Shown piece by piece: positions 1 to 12,189 of a DNA stretch of 64,000 nt. A program made the position numbers and the translations under genes. The notes under the pieces are model-generated. The model made no database searches. It was not told the DNA's origin and worked only from the letters and a program-made list of their open reading frames with translations. Within the stretch, counting starts at the first letter, position 1; each line of letters begins with the position of its first letter. The DNA lies in contig BGZK01000888.1 of NCBI GenBank assembly GCA_005406025.1, positions 124,001 to 188,000 on the forward strand, in the 5' to 3' direction. This DNA comes from Eumeta japonica (taxonomy: Eukaryota; Arthropoda; Insecta; Lepidoptera; Psychidae).

Positions 1-179
1 TATATTGTGTTAAAAAAGAGATGCAGCAAGAGCAATAGACATTTATTTTATAAATTAACATGATGGTTGAAATTGTATTTTGTCGCAAATCGATTTTCGA
101 TTCGATTTACGGAGCAATTTTGCTCAATCTTAATTTGGATTCTGCATTCCGTCGATTCATGTAGTTCGCCTTTATCATA

Positions 180-455
180 ATATCTTCGGATATAATAATA
201 TCTTCGGACATATATACAGAGCACCGTCTGGTCCCAAACTAAGCAACGAGGCTTGTACTATGGGTACCAGACAATTGATATACTACATACATACTTTTTT
301 TTTTTGTAAATATATACGTATAATACATAGAAACACCCAGACTCGAGACAAACATTAATTTTTAATCAAATAAATAAATGTTTGTCTTGTGCGGGAATCG
401 AACCCACGACCCCAGCGCAACAGGAAGGGTCACTACCACCGCGCTAATCAGGCAG
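180..455 (-). mobile_element. tRNA-derived SINE (lepidopteran, Metulj-like)
   Basis: Read on the minus strand, a tRNA-like head is followed by a body ending in short repeated tails. The RNA polymerase III A box (TAGCGCGGTGG) is at 446-436 and the B box (GGTTCGATTCC) at 404-394. The body carries 'GGTACCCATAGTACAAGC' and 'TTAGTTTGGGACCAGA', which I recognise from SINEs widespread in Lepidoptera. The 3' tail is a duplicated 'TATCTTCGGATATAATA'-type motif near 180-215. It is not a functional tRNA, because no cloverleaf closes around the boxes. Confidence 0.85.
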
Positions 456-3105
456 TCGAATCGAATGACCAGGTGTGAAATTTCACTGTCACATGGGCGC
501 CGCCACACCACGAAGGGCCGAAAGAATTTTACCGCCTTACGTGAAAGCTCCGCATATTCTTTTTGTCTTTTGATCTTCGTTTTGTTTGTGATTGATTAGT
601 CGTGCGTGCTTCGTCGTGCTTGTAATACGTGCGAATCAGCTACGCTGTCGGCATTTCATAAATTTTATCGCGAACCCCAAGGGCCACGCGTGCCCCTCTA
701 TGAGAAATCCTGCCTTAGGGGATCGGCAGGAATTTCTGTGGTTGAAAATAAGGTATACAAGAATAATCATTAATTCCTTACCTGATCCTACCAAAAGTTG
801 TGCTCAGCGTGATTGTTACTGATCTCTCAACAACTAACGCAATTCTTGACAGATTGTTCAGTATTAAAAGTCAACATCATCCTTGATCGACTTTCAAGTT
901 GGCCCACGGAACGCTAGCTTGTAACTGAACAGAATATTAAAATATAACTATAAATATAATTAAAATACAATAATAGATTAAAATATGATAATATGAAACC
1001 ACTAATTTTCGAGTGTCAAAAAAGATTCATTTTTTCAGCCATCATTTTTGAACGTTCTTTCGTCGGTATAATAAATAAAATTTCTAGAAACTCTAAACCT
1101 TCCTTATGGTAAAAAAAATGATTTTTCTATATGAGTATGTTTATTTTTAATTTTAATGACTTCAACCTAAGCTACATTTAAAAAAAAATAAACCATTTGC
1201 TTTGTCTTAACTTAGAGAGGACATTAGCGTTAAAAATTTGTTTTAGTTCAAGATAAAAGTCACACATTGAAAATTTAAGTTTTTAGATACAACAAAAAGT
1301 ATTTTTTTTACAAGACATTCTAAAATTGTAGATTAGGATTTGCTCTGAAGTTCTATATCACCTTACGTTTACCGACACCGGCTTCTAAGTACCGCTTTAT
1401 TTATTTTATATTTTGCACCTATGCTATAATAGTGTGATTATATCGTCCGTCTTATCTGTACATCTTAGCTATTGACTGCGTTCTGTTTCTTATGGAAAGT
1501 GATTGATTTTCTGTGTTGTGTGTCTTCACTACGCTACAAACTTCCGGTTTATCAAGGCAACGATAAACCAATTGTCTCTAAATACACAAACATACAATTA
1601 CAATGTTATTGTCTTGTTGGCATTCATAATTGGGTGAAACTAAATTGCTTTTTGATAATGTGTAAGTATAAACGAAATATAAACATGTTATATTATAAAT
1701 ATAAAGTGATATTTGATGAAGCTTAATTCTGTCGTAAATCGAAATTAAATTGTGTTATTTTACGTGTATTACGAAGCACCGGCCTAAGGTCGGTGACGCG
1801 TAACATCCAACTTCACATTATTTATATAACAACATCATTATTTACTTAGAAAACGAACATGTTCGTAATAAGAAACTTAGTCTACTCCGGATATAACCTA
1901 ACAACAGTGAAGGTCATACTTCCCCTATAGATCATATTTACCTCTTTCTATTTAGCAGCAATAGCTACTGAATACAAAGAGATAAAACCAAAAAAAGTTG
2001 GTATTTTAATTATTCTACTAGAACATGTTTTTTAGGTAGTCCTGAACTCTGTAGTATTGAATCTCTCTAGTTATATAAACATGTAATATCTATGAGCATT
2101 GAGATATCGAGTTCTTGCTAGCAATGACTAGTTTCTACCAAAGTTATTTCCCGCATCATTCAGTTAAATTTCGTTCTTGCTACTATAATAATTGTGTAGC
2201 ATTACTGCGGTAGGGAATTTCATAATGTACAATTAATTTACTTTGTGTTACTAATAATAGATAGTCAACACTGTACCACAGAAAAAAAAATCCGATTCCA
2301 TGGTCAGTACCAACTAGGGGATATGAATAATATTTATAAACAACAAGGAAAAAGCCGTTTAACGCGAAAATATTTGGTTTACGTCACTCGTAAAAAAAGT
2401 TGTTTTATGCTATCGGTGTTTGTTTCGCGTTGTTTTTACTAGTCATAATGAAACTATTGAAGAAGGGGCTATCAAATATTTTTTTTACAGAGAAAGGGGG
2501 ACCCACATATTTAACTGTGACTCATGCGAAAGGGAGAGGAGAGAACTTAGAATAAAATTAGATGGGCATTATTTACAAAAATTATGTAATGAACTTTATA
2601 AAAATCGTAAACTAACTGTATATCAACATAAATAGTTTCTTTGGACCATTACGAATTTATAAATATCCCATGTCTATACCATTTCAAGTGATATTCAAGC
2701 ATACCAAAGAGAAAATCGACTGTAGAGTGGAGTATAGAATCGTAATCGTGGAAGAGAACACAAATGTGTTCACAGGTCGTGTTAATACCATTGTTCACGT
2801 AGAAAAGTTTTCGACGCACAACCCTGTAATAGAGTAGGACCAACTGTCATCGTGTATATTTAATGCCGTGGCAAACGTCACGTGTTACGTGCGCCGCGGG
2901 AGCGAGCCCGTGCGGCGCCTTTGTTGACGATCCACCCTGAACTGGTGTTAAATCGAGTAGTCTCAAGGGCGCCTCGTACGAAACCTTCACGTGACGTGTT
3001 TGTCCCATCGGACGAGAACTCGGTCGATCGTCGTTATTGCGTTTTTCAAATTCGTATCGACGTATAATATTTAGATATTTATGTAGAGAAACGCTTTTAA
3101 GCCCT
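456..3105. other. intergenic, no gene recognised
   Basis: AT-rich sequence with only short open frames and no recognisable domain. A locally GC-richer patch at about 2880-3060 has promoter-like composition, but no start codon or exon follows it. Nothing else can be supported. Confidence 0.5.
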
Positions 3106-3109
3106 TTTT

Positions 3110-3872
3110 TAATACGGTTCCGTAGAGATTGGGAACAGTTATAGTTTCGCCGTGTCCGTCCGTCTGTTTGTCTGTCTGTCTGTCCACGACTTAGCTCGGA
3201 GACTATTAGTACAAAAAAGCTCTAATTTCGATATGTATACATATCAAAGATGTAGAATAACATTATGAGAACATATATTTCTTTTAATTTAATGAATTCT
3301 CTATATTTAAAGTGAGGATGAATTATTTTTCTCGTCTATCCCATTGCGTGGGGTATCTTGGGATAGCTCATTGAAAAGCTTTGCGGGTCCGTAACAAACA
3401 TTTTTCGATTTACCGATGCGTTTGCGAAATATTAACCTTTAAACAGGTAATTAATATATAATGAAGTTAAAAGGAAAACTATCACAGTCAAGTAGGTTTT
3501 ACAAATTACCAAGTAGTAGTCGATCAACTTATAAAATATATCTACTTGAAGTAAAAAGCATTATGCAATGCAAAAAAAATACGCACAAATTTCATTAAAA
3601 ATTACTTAAATGACGTTGTTAGTTGTGTAAAATAGATAGTAAATATCAGTTTATGAACCATGTAAAATTATGATAATATAAAATCATAATATCCTTAACA
3701 TCCGTCTTATGTGTCTTTGGGTCTGTTTGAGACATTGTTAGCCGTTAAACTGGGAACTCAGTTAATAACTCCATAGTCTCGTAGAAAAAAAAACCCTTCC
3801 AAGTCCGTATATTGTGAAGACAACTACGGAACTCTACATTGCGCATGATCCGACACGCACTTGGCCGGTTTC
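3110..3872 (+). mobile_element. GGTTCCG-family interspersed repeat
   Basis: The segment opens with 'ACGGTTCCGTAGAG' followed by a (TCTG)n-like run 'GTCTGTTTGTCTGTCTG', and ends near 'CACTTGGCCGGTTT'. The same start and end motifs recur at 12476-13488, and one of the two at 15806-15890 and 38475-38620. This layout is a common lepidopteran non-autonomous repeat. The boundaries are approximate and no target-site duplication was established. Confidence 0.55.
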
Positions 3873-4269
3873 CGTGTAATGAATACGTAAATATACCAAT
3901 TTCCGTGGAGAGAATGTCACACCCGAATTGATGAATAACACTGCGTCCACTAACGATAAGCGATCCTATTTTTAAATTTACTACACAGAGAACGACACAA
4001 CAGTACGCGCACAGTGTGAATAGACGCCAGTGCCGTCCCTGAATACGGATGTAAATCGTGTTCTCGTAAAATGAAGGGAAGGCTCTACTTTTTATTGCTT
4101 TGCTTATTCCAATTTTCAATTTAATAGTACTATATTCAACGAAATCAACCACTGAGTAATAAATAAAATTGCCTATTAATATAAACGATGTTTTTGTGAT
4201 AGCTATTATCAGTATTTTATTGTTGTAGACTGTACCAGCCTCGTCACCTGTTGTGCTGAATAGGCTCAA
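3745..4269 (-). CDS. 174-codon open frame of unknown status
   Basis: This is the longest uninterrupted frame in the window. It has a methionine start and two hydrophobic stretches (about residues 20-43 and 84-106) that could be membrane segments. Its C-terminal part runs through the end of a GGTTCCG-family repeat around 3840-3872, which argues against a conserved host protein. I recognise no domain. It may be a chance frame or a decayed fragment of a membrane protein. Confidence 0.15.
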   Translation of the reverse strand: MSLFSTTGDEAGTVYNNKILIIAITKTSFILIGNFIYYSVVDFVEYSTIKLKIGISKAIKSRAFPSFYENTIYIRIQGRHWRLFTLCAYCCVVLCVVNLKIGSLIVSGRSVIHQFGCDILSTEIGIFTYSLHGNRPSACRIMRNVEFRSCLHNIRTWKGFFFYETMELLTEFPV

Positions 4270-4374
4270 CAGAACGTATCAAATAAATAAAATATAAAAC
4301 GTGCCTCTTCCTTCTTAAAGCGACATCTGTTGTCTGGTAGGGACACTATTTAATTCGGGCAGCAACAAAGACAC

Positions 4375-4662
4375 TCAGTCCATAACTATATAAAAATGAA
4401 TAGGTATAATGTATGTAAGGCTCGAAAATGAGTGTGGGGACAGGATCACAATCAAGTGTAACTGGGATCGGAGTAGAAAACGAGACCGGGATTGAAATTG
4501 AAATCGATCGATGCAAAAGGAGAAAAAAATCATTCTAAGTCCATGCTCATAGATGAATATGAATATGTATATAGAAATCCATGATGGTGCAGCTGCAAGC
4601 ATTAATTATAAGGCCAAGTCACCCACAAGAAAGTGCAGAACAACGTCTGCCGGGCTGGCTAG
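4375..4662 (+). mobile_element. Helitron-like fragment with degenerate GA-rich repeats
   Basis: Bases 4420-4510 hold a degenerate repeat of the type 'GGGATTGAAATTGAAATCGA'. Downstream, 'CGTCTGCCGGGCTGGCTAG' ends in CTAG at 4659-4662, the expected 3' terminus of a Helitron. The same degenerate repeat sits next to a clearer Helitron 3' end at 10381-10538. The left end is not defined. Confidence 0.4.
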
Positions 4663-6450
4663 TTTTTAATAAACATATATTTAAACGAACGTATACCACG
4701 GAATGAATCGGATCATTCAACCTTTTAAAATTTTTTGCAATTGGAAAATGTTGGTGTATGAGTCCTGATTTTCTAACAATGTTAGTAGGTATACTGAAAG
4801 TAAGTTGTGATAAAATTTCAAGATCTCAATGACATGTATTTTAATCAAAAGAAAAAAACTATCAAGGCTTGTAAGTGTCTCAGAGCAACGTTTTTTTTGT
4901 AAATTTGTTTAAAATTGCCAGCAAATGAAGTAAGAAAGTTTAGTGATGATATCTTCATTTGTTGGTAAGTTATTCGCAAAAAACGCAGCCCGAAAAAGTA
5001 ACAATGTTGTTAACGTTATTTTAAACGTTAAAAATATTAAAAATCGATACTCCAACAACAGATTCATAAAACTGACAACTTTATAAAAATAGTGAACCCT
5101 GGATAAATTAGTTCTTATAACGTTAATAGGTCAAATTTTTATTAAACATTAGAGCTTTTTTTTTAATAAAGAAATGGAATATTTCCAGAACTAATAAATA
5201 TTTTTAAACGATTTTTTTTTGTAATTTGAGAGTAATGAGAAACACATTTGACTACAATTTTGAGGGTCTAACACTTTTTTTTACAAAATAAAAAAGGCTT
5301 GAAATTTTAAGAAACTTTCACAGTTTTTTTGGTTTTATTCACATAAATAAATGATAAAATTCTATCAACCGGGATTCAAATGAACCAATCTTGAAATATC
5401 TACACAGCAGTAGCAAAAAAATGTATTAACAATTTTGGAGTTATTAAAAAAAAAACGAAAATTTTCATGTTTTTTGCACATAAAAGAGAAATTTTACCAA
5501 TGTTTAAATTAGAAGTATTTCAGGGGCATATGACTTATTAGTAAACACGTCCATTTTTTCCTATCCTTACCTTAAACGAATTAATTTCACTTTTTTTTTG
5601 TAATTCCTCTGGTCCATATTTCATTCACTTGTATAAGCTCATAAAATTGCCGAAAAAGAAAAAAACAAGTAAAAATATTCTAAGCTATACGGCAAGTACG
5701 GGTCTTTTCTTAATACATAATTTTTTTTTTTAAACATTAATAACTTTCTACGGCCGCGTTCCAATATTAAGGATTTCCCTGTGAGATTTATCTTAAGCAA
5801 AACCTTAAGAGAAAATACACTATTTTATTCACGGTACCAGGCAAAATTATTACAACAGAATACAGTCTCACAAACAGGTGTCCGGTTTCACAAGTACCGG
5901 TACGAGACACAAAGAAAGCCCGCGGAGCTTTGACCTTCCCCGGGCCTTTTAAATATTCATTTCGCACGAACGTGACGTTTTCCCAGAGCAATTTACTGAA
6001 ACAAACGTATAGCCGAATAGTTAATGAACGATTTCAAACGGTTTATGTTATTATTGATTTCTAAGAGCGAATGCTTTAAAAAAAAAATATAGCCAGACAG
6101 ATATTGAGATGTTCTCCCGTGGTCCGTGTTCGCTATCTTAAAATGTTCGTTTTCTAAAATTTTAAAATAAAACCGTATTCGATAAATACATTAGTTATTT
6201 GATACTGCATGTGTCGCTCCAAATTTGAGTTCGCTGACCCAATCATAGACGTGTCTGGTGTTCCAGTATTTATTTCTTGATGATTTTCTCTAATTGAAGT
6301 CGAAAAACAAACTTGTAAAAGTTCAAAGACTCTTGTTACTTTTCCACAAACTCTTTTTTTTTCGTATTAAATTGAAGTACAAAATTTTTATACACACATA
6401 TTATAATTATGATATATTTTGACGAGATTTTTATTATTCAATATTACATG
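4663..6450. other. intergenic, AT-rich, no gene recognised
   Basis: Low-complexity AT-rich sequence with many homopolymer runs. The GC-richer stretch 5750-5990 has a 67-codon minus-strand frame without recognisable similarity. No exon or repeat family can be supported. Confidence 0.5.
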
Positions 6451-6523
6451 TTTATTGATTGCACTAAATATAATTTGATTACAAAAAAATCATAATTAAA
6501 TTGTATTTAGTGCAATCGATAAA
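6451..6523. repeat. short-loop inverted repeat
   Basis: Two 31-base arms (6451-6481 and 6493-6523) pair with a few mismatches around an 11-base loop. The core shared sequence is 'GATTGCACTAAATATAATTT' and its complement. Confidence 0.8.
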
Positions 6524-6682
6524 TGGCTGTTTACAAAAGGGGGCACTTAAATAAACAAAGTCAAGACATTCAATTAAGACTATTGCAGAAAAATTTTTTT
6601 AATGATAAAATTGACTGGATGTGAGTATATTTGATTGACTGGTTATGATATGCAGGCGTAATCGCGGTTACTCGATTGAAGG

Positions 6683-6740
6683 CGATTGAAGAAATGTCTA
6701 ATGCGGACTATAATTTCCGCATTAGATATTTCTTCAATCG
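6683..6740. repeat. short-loop inverted repeat
   Basis: Two 25-base arms (6683-6707 and 6716-6740) pair with one mismatch around an 8-base loop. The arm begins CGATTGAAGAAAT and ends CTAATGCGGA. Confidence 0.85.
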
Positions 6741-6779
6741 TCTTCTCAAATGCAGTTACCAGTGCATTTTCCGATGGAA

Positions 6780-7000
6780 ACTGTTTTCCCTTGAATTGAT
6801 TTTATTTTAGAGAACAAAAAATATCACAGGGAGCCAAACGGAACTTAGAGGGTAACCTATATGTTTCACTGACGTGTTATCTAGAAAGTTTGACGCTTTG
6901 AGTGTCGCGTGCATAGGCGCGTTGTCATGATGAAGCAGTCGCCCTTTCTGGCATACATTCGGCAACATACCATTCAACCTTTGATCTCGTGAAGATATAA
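6780..7000 (-). mobile_element. mariner transposase relic, C-terminal half
   Basis: On the minus strand the sequence reads RLLHHDNAP followed by a histidine and then an altered form of the HPPYSPDLAP region. This is the second catalytic aspartate region (DDD/DD34D) of mariner transposases. Stops and frame changes show it is dead. It belongs to the same family as the copy at 16430-17280. A probable N-terminal half of the same insertion lies at 8690-9060, separated by other repeats. Confidence 0.75.
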
Positions 7001-7227
7001 CACCAGTGTGCCTAGCATGACGCTGTAGCCAAGAGTCTCTCTATAGGGCTATCCTTTTCGCGCAAATGTGATGAGCGAAAGGGACAGTCTTGTCTAGGGC
7101 GTCATGCTAGGCCCGCAGATCACCCGTCGAAGAAAAGAATTTGATTAATATTCTGCCTGCATTTCTTCCTTGCTTCGTTTCGCTACGGACTGATTCATTT
7201 TGCAACACTGCTACTACAACATACCTG

Positions 7228-7982
7228 GTTGCACCGACTTAAAAAAATGTCATTGTAATAGCGTAGCAGGTGACTCTTGTGATAACATAAAATATTCCCA
7301 TAACTTTAGGAGGGAAATCAAAATTTTCCTCACTAGCGGCAATATTCTGATATTTATTACTAGAGTGCGTATTTATGACATTGAATTGCTACTTACAGCG
7401 AATAAAATATGTTTATTACTTACAATTTTATTTTTATTGCGCTTAATCATTTAGATGATATCCGTATGGTCAAAGTAAGAAAAACTGATTAAATACCATC
7501 GAAATTGAAAAGCATAGAATTATAACGTCGAACAAGTTTACGTTCATTCGTGGCACATAACTCACACAAATGTAAATGAGGGTATGCGACGTATTTTTTA
7601 AACCAAATAAATCTCTTACAAAGGACCCTATTATTATCTCTTTAGATGTAATTTCGATTGACAATATTATATCTTAATCAAAGAGAAAGATACAGAGAGA
7701 AGACACCCGTTGACGACAGAAAGACAAAGAATACTACGGCGGCGAAGCCAATATCGTATGCCACGCCTTCTATGAAGCGAATTTAGTTTGATCATTTTGT
7801 TTATGAAGAAATACTTCTATGCTTTTCTATTCCGATGTTAAATACACATTAAAACTATTTCAGAGGAAATGTCACAAACGTCAAAATTTACATTACACTT
7901 TTACATTATGAAGAAGTCTCGGGCAGCTTATAAGCATAGTGTAAAATTAATCGTAAGAACTAAAAAAATTGGTGCAATGTAA
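7228..7982 (+). mobile_element. dispersed MITE-like repeat, copy 1 (interrupted)
   Basis: The sequence matches 32941-33371 along its whole length, starting at 'GTTGCACC' and ending at 'TTGGTGCAATGTAATTTTT'. Both ends carry a short inverted motif around TTGCACC. The copy is interrupted at 7497-7845 by a smaller MITE plus its duplicated target site. No transposase is encoded. Confidence 0.75.
7497..7837. mobile_element. 341-bp MITE with 27-bp TIRs and 8-bp TSD (hAT-like)
   Basis: The ends 7497-7523 and 7811-7837 are inverted repeats, 24 of 27 positions matching, starting CATCG and containing GAAAAGCATAGAA. The 8-bp TTAAATAC flanks the element on both sides (7489-7496 and 7838-7845). The uninterrupted paralogous repeat at 32941-33371 supplies the empty-site comparison. 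An 8-bp duplication is typical of the hAT superfamily. Confidence 0.9.
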
Positions 7983-8689
7983 TTTTTACAACTACGTTTT
8001 TTTTGGATCCTATCGATGAATCCATAATTCATTGTCCGTAACCACAACGTAGACGCGCCGAGACGAGCCTGTTTTAAATTTTGTCGATGTCGCGACAGAT
8101 AGTGGAGTCTCAGTAATAGGGACCCGTTGGCACCATTTGAGTACAGAACCCTAAAAAACATTTTGTATTTTTTTTCTTTAAGTGCTTATGTGAAATTAAT
8201 GATTAGTGTGAAACACCGTCGCACACCTGCAGCGAATTTAGTAGATAACAAATATGTTATTATTTATGTGCAAAAAACGTAAGATAATCTTTGTGCTTAT
8301 TATTGGTGTTCGAAATAAATAAAACAAAATATTGGACTTTTAGATACATTTGTATTCGTATTAATTATATCTACATCATATTTATTTTTAATGACAAACG
8401 ATCTATAAATGTATTTATTTCTAAAATGGCGTATCTATATCGTTTCGGTCTTGACGCAACAATTGCCCTGTGCTGTGTGCGAAATTACACCACAATTATG
8501 CTCAAGAATCTCTGCAAAAATCCCGCAGTTACCCTTTGTGTCTCCCGAAGTGGGGACAATAACTCATCCGGCCGGTGCGCTTCTGAGTGGGGAGTCGGCA
8601 CTAGCGGGGAGTCGCAACGCCATCTGTTTATGTGTACTTAGGTATTTGGTAAAGCTTTATCGTTTGAAAAACTGCATAAGTTTCTCTAG

Positions 8690-9060
8690 GCAGATGGTTT
8701 TTGTCAGAATAAATGTCGCGTCATCGTTCTACAATCGGCTTCCGAGTCGGTGTTATACTGTGCAATACTCGGCGTAAAATTATTCTCTTTACGCAAATAC
8801 ATCTTAGTAGAATTTCATTACATTTACTGATCCGATCTGCTGTATATGCTGAATCTCTTCATATGTTTTTAGCCTATTCCCTGAAATGAAACTTTTCACT
8901 GCCGGCACGTTTTCTTCTGTGACAGGCGTCAAAGGGCTTCAAAATGCTTGTTTCTTTCCTCGTCGACCAAAGTTATTGGACCGAAATTAAATTCGTTGAA
9001 CCTTAATTTAAATAGTCACTTTATAAGAGCTTTTGTCCTTGAACACCCATCCAACTCATT
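8690..9060 (-). mobile_element. mariner transposase relic, N-terminal half
   Basis: This segment aligns by eye with 17000-17280, sharing 'CGGCTTCCGAGTC', the 'ATGCTGAATCTCTT' region and the cysteine/threonine-rich stretch after it. It is therefore another decayed copy of the same mariner family on the same strand. It has no intact frame. Confidence 0.55.
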
Positions 9061-10159
9061 TTTCACAAATTGTTTGAAGTACCTATAGTATAATATAAAA
9101 TATTTCAATTATGTACTGCAATTATAAATGTATTATAATACGTTACATAAACATGTCTCCATCACAGATGTGAATTATTATAGTGATTTCATTTCACACT
9201 GGATAAAAATAACTTTCGTGTCAAATAAGACGTGACGTCATTTATCTCGCCGCGAGTTATCAAGCTCTGTGAGATATAACAGCAAATAAAGCGCAAAACT
9301 TGTTTGAAATGTTTTTATATTTTAAAAATAATAAAGTTTGATTTATTTCACTCAATTAATTTCGTACATAAATATCGATCATTGCCCACTCGAAAATAAA
9401 TTCAGTATAAAGCAAATGCTCACAATTATTGTAATATTCAGCCGTAATACGCGCCGTAGCGGCCTCGTGTCTCGTCGTTGCGGAAAACGGTACAAGGGAG
9501 AGTGACATTTTGAAAAGGTCGGCGTACCCGGGGCCTCATGGGTGTTAAATCGTGTGGTTTATACGCGTACCTAACTATTTACGTTTCGAAGAACAAGCTC
9601 ATGTTGTACCGAAAGGAATTGGGTTTTTTTTTATGTTATTTGTAAATGTTGGGGATTAAAATGTATGGTTAGTTTGAATGTACATTATAACGCAACCTTA
9701 AAAAATCCTACAAAGCGAAATAAAAATTGATTAACGTAGAACTCGTTAAGTGATTGGTACTTTACTGAAATGTTTGCTTATTTTGAAATTTACTCGTCAG
9801 ATCTACATATATATGTCGGAACATAGTCAGGACTTCGAGCTGAATCATGTGCTACATCATCTGGCTCCATTGTTTATGGTTCCTAAAACAGAATAAACAT
9901 ACACTATATAAAATTATAGAGTACCTATTATGAAGTATATACTAAGTTATTCTCGTATATAAAGTAGGTTTCCATACACAACCGCGGACAATACATTACC
10001 ACACTAATTCATATTTAATAATATGATATCGCGAACCAACAGTTTGGTACTCGTATGCTCGCGCGCACACGTGCGTGTTACTTTCGTCGTCGCCTCGACT
10101 GCCCGCGCCGCCGCCGCCCAGGCGTGTACATCTGAATTACTCGAGTTCGCTCATACGGG
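9061..10159. other. intergenic, no gene recognised
   Basis: AT-rich sequence. A GC-richer patch at 9440-9560 and an alternating GC patch at 10050-10130 could be regulatory, but no start codon, splice signal pair or known motif supports a gene. Confidence 0.45.
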
Positions 10160-10538
10160 ATATTCATCTCCGACATATATATAATATATTAGCGAAATAC
10201 CTCTGACTGACAGACTGACTGACTCATGAGGAAATCTCCGAAACTATAGGTCTTATTGACTTGAAATTCGGCATAGTTACTCTTATCGAGACGTAGACGC
10301 TCACTAACAATGGATTTTACGCATATCCTATACGAAAAAAATTTTTATCTATCATCACATATTCCACCCCCCTTTTTTATAATGCGAGACGGACAGCAGA
10401 AACGAGAACGAGCTCACGATCAGAATCGAAAGCTGGACCGGAAACGAAATTGAGAGCTTTAATTTCGTAGTGGCGCGATATACAAGATGAAGGTGTTCAT
10501 TTCATGTCTAAGCGGGTGAAGCCGCAAGCAAAAGCTAG
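10160..10538 (+). mobile_element. Helitron-like element, 3' end preserved
   Basis: The 3' end shows the two Helitron hallmarks: a short hairpin (GCGG at 10512-10515 pairing with CCGC at 10522-10525) and, 10 bases later, a CTAG terminus (10535-10538). The body contains 'GACTGACAGACTGACTGAC' and a degenerate GA-rich repeat at 10381-10460 of the kind seen at five other loci here. No Rep/helicase coding sequence is present, so it is non-autonomous. Confidence 0.6.
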
Positions 10539-10839
10539 ATAGCGTATATATAAGACCTGTTGCAATGATGAGTTGCGATTTCAGTAACACATTTTTTGAT
10601 TAAAACAAGTTTTTCCAAGCTCTAAATTGGCTTTCGTCGCGTTCATTTAATTGTAAGAATTATCTATATCGTAAACAAAATTTTAACCCGTTATTTTCCG
10701 GGGAAATCTACACAAATATGAACCCTATAGCAATATATCGGAACCTTTATAGTATACTTATTATTATTATACTACGTGTTATTATTATTATATTGTAAAC
10801 TCGCGCCTCTTTCTCAAAAGGGTATTAGACAGAATCTAC

Positions 10840-11250
10840 AGATTTTCTCGGATAGGATCTTGACAGATCTCTCTCTCTCTCTCTCACTTCAATGCCGTCA
10901 ATCAATCTTTTCATGCAAGCTCTTCCGCTTCGGGTACTTAAAATTTAGCCCCTTTCAATACGCCACCGATTTGGTCCACACAGGGTTGTCCAGGACGACC
11001 CTTGCCGACTTTCCATCACACTCATTCGCTCTATAGATTTGTTTTATCAGTCTATGGCGAAACCATCGCAACATAGCTTTTCCTACTCTAGTCAGTACAT
11101 CTTCTTTTAAAACACGTCGTTTTTTAACATCGCTGCTCCTACATCTATGTTTCATAGACACGCCACAGACTATGCAGAGATCGCATTTCCACCGCATTGA
11201 TCTGCCGATTGATCCCACTTTCATTTTTCTCCTGCCGTATTCAAATTTCA
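10840..11250 (-). mobile_element. non-LTR retrotransposon ORF fragment (RTE-like C terminus)
   Basis: Read on the minus strand, one frame gives 'MLRWFRHRLIKQIYRANECD' and, further on, 'RACMKRLIDG' followed by 'REICQD'. I recognise this order (LRWFGHV..KQIY..R.CMKRLM...ICQDR) from the C-terminal end of lepidopteran RTE-type LINE proteins. A (CT)n run at 10867-10886 has expanded inside it. It is a dead fragment about 4 kb upstream of the SINE-poor PEDS1 intron. Confidence 0.75.
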
Positions 11251-11983
11251 CTGCCGCACGTAAGCATAAAAATCAGGACTTCATTACTGAGTATATCAAA
11301 TTTCTATTTATTTGTCTATGCAATTTTTATGTGGAAATGAGAAGCGAACGCAAAAAAAAATCAGTATTGTCAGATTGATAATATTAGGATTTTATTTGAT
11401 TAGCTTGACGTAGTTTAGAGGAAACATTGTCCTTTCATAAATGTTGAATATTTATTTTACATAATACAAACCAACTACATACATAATTACATGCGAAATT
11501 TCATGGAGATTGAAAGAGTCAAATGATTTTCGTTGCCGTGTTATTAATATCTGGGGAAACTCACATTCGTTCCGAACCATATCGACAAAAGACATATCAT
11601 CTATGCATTTCGCCGACATCGCCTATGTATACGCGAGATTTCATGGAAACCGTTAAACCAAACCGGACAATGGGGGAAACGCTTTTAGGTATTTATTATA
11701 TTGATGTGCGTCTAAATATATCTACTGCTCACCACATAAATGCCGGTCGTGGATGTAGCCGACGACAACGCGTTGCGTGTTCACTGGTCTCAATTAGAAT
11801 TCTTTTACGCTGCGATATTCATAGATGTACACCTGGAGTATTACGCAAGCATAAAAGATGATCGGACGTCATTCACCTAGTTATTAGCGTGTCGGTTCGT
11901 GTTCCTTGATGAAGGAGATAATAATTCATATAGAAAACTTTGTACCAAAAAAATAAATAAACAAAAGCGGCGTATCGTTGCAG

Positions 11984-12189
11984 GCAAGCGGCTACAGGAG
12001 TGGGTGTGCGTGGTGCTGTGCGTGGTGCTGTGCGCGGCGGCCGGCCTGCTGATGGCGCGGCACGTGCGCGCCGACGCGGCGCTGGCGTTGGCGGCGCTGG
12101 CGGGCGTGCTCACCGCCGACTTCGCTTCGGGCTTCGTGCATTGGGCCGCCGACACTTGGGGTGCCGTCGATCTGCCCGTCATCGGAAAG
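11984..12189 (+). CDS. PEDS1: PEDS1 exon A (second coding exon)
   Basis: Acceptor ...GTTGCAG precedes the exon and donor GTGGGC follows. The first two bases complete a split glycine codon, then 68 codons follow, ending in phase 0. It encodes GKRLQEW, a first membrane segment ([18 protein letters not shown]), a second one, and [13 protein letters not shown] with a conserved histidine. The exon is extremely GC-rich. Confidence 0.95.

Noticed and set aside
380..455. A functional tRNA gene from the A and B boxes.
   Set aside because: The boxes are followed by a SINE body, not a T-run, and the arms do not fold into a complete cloverleaf.
8291..8777. Overlapping 116- and 122-codon frames as a host gene.
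   Set aside because: They overlap each other in different frames, resemble nothing known and run into a mariner relic.
1..11983. Missing first exon of PEDS1.
   Set aside because: I looked for a start followed by a phase 1 donor after a Ser-Pro-Gly-like end and found no sequence with the expected composition or motif.
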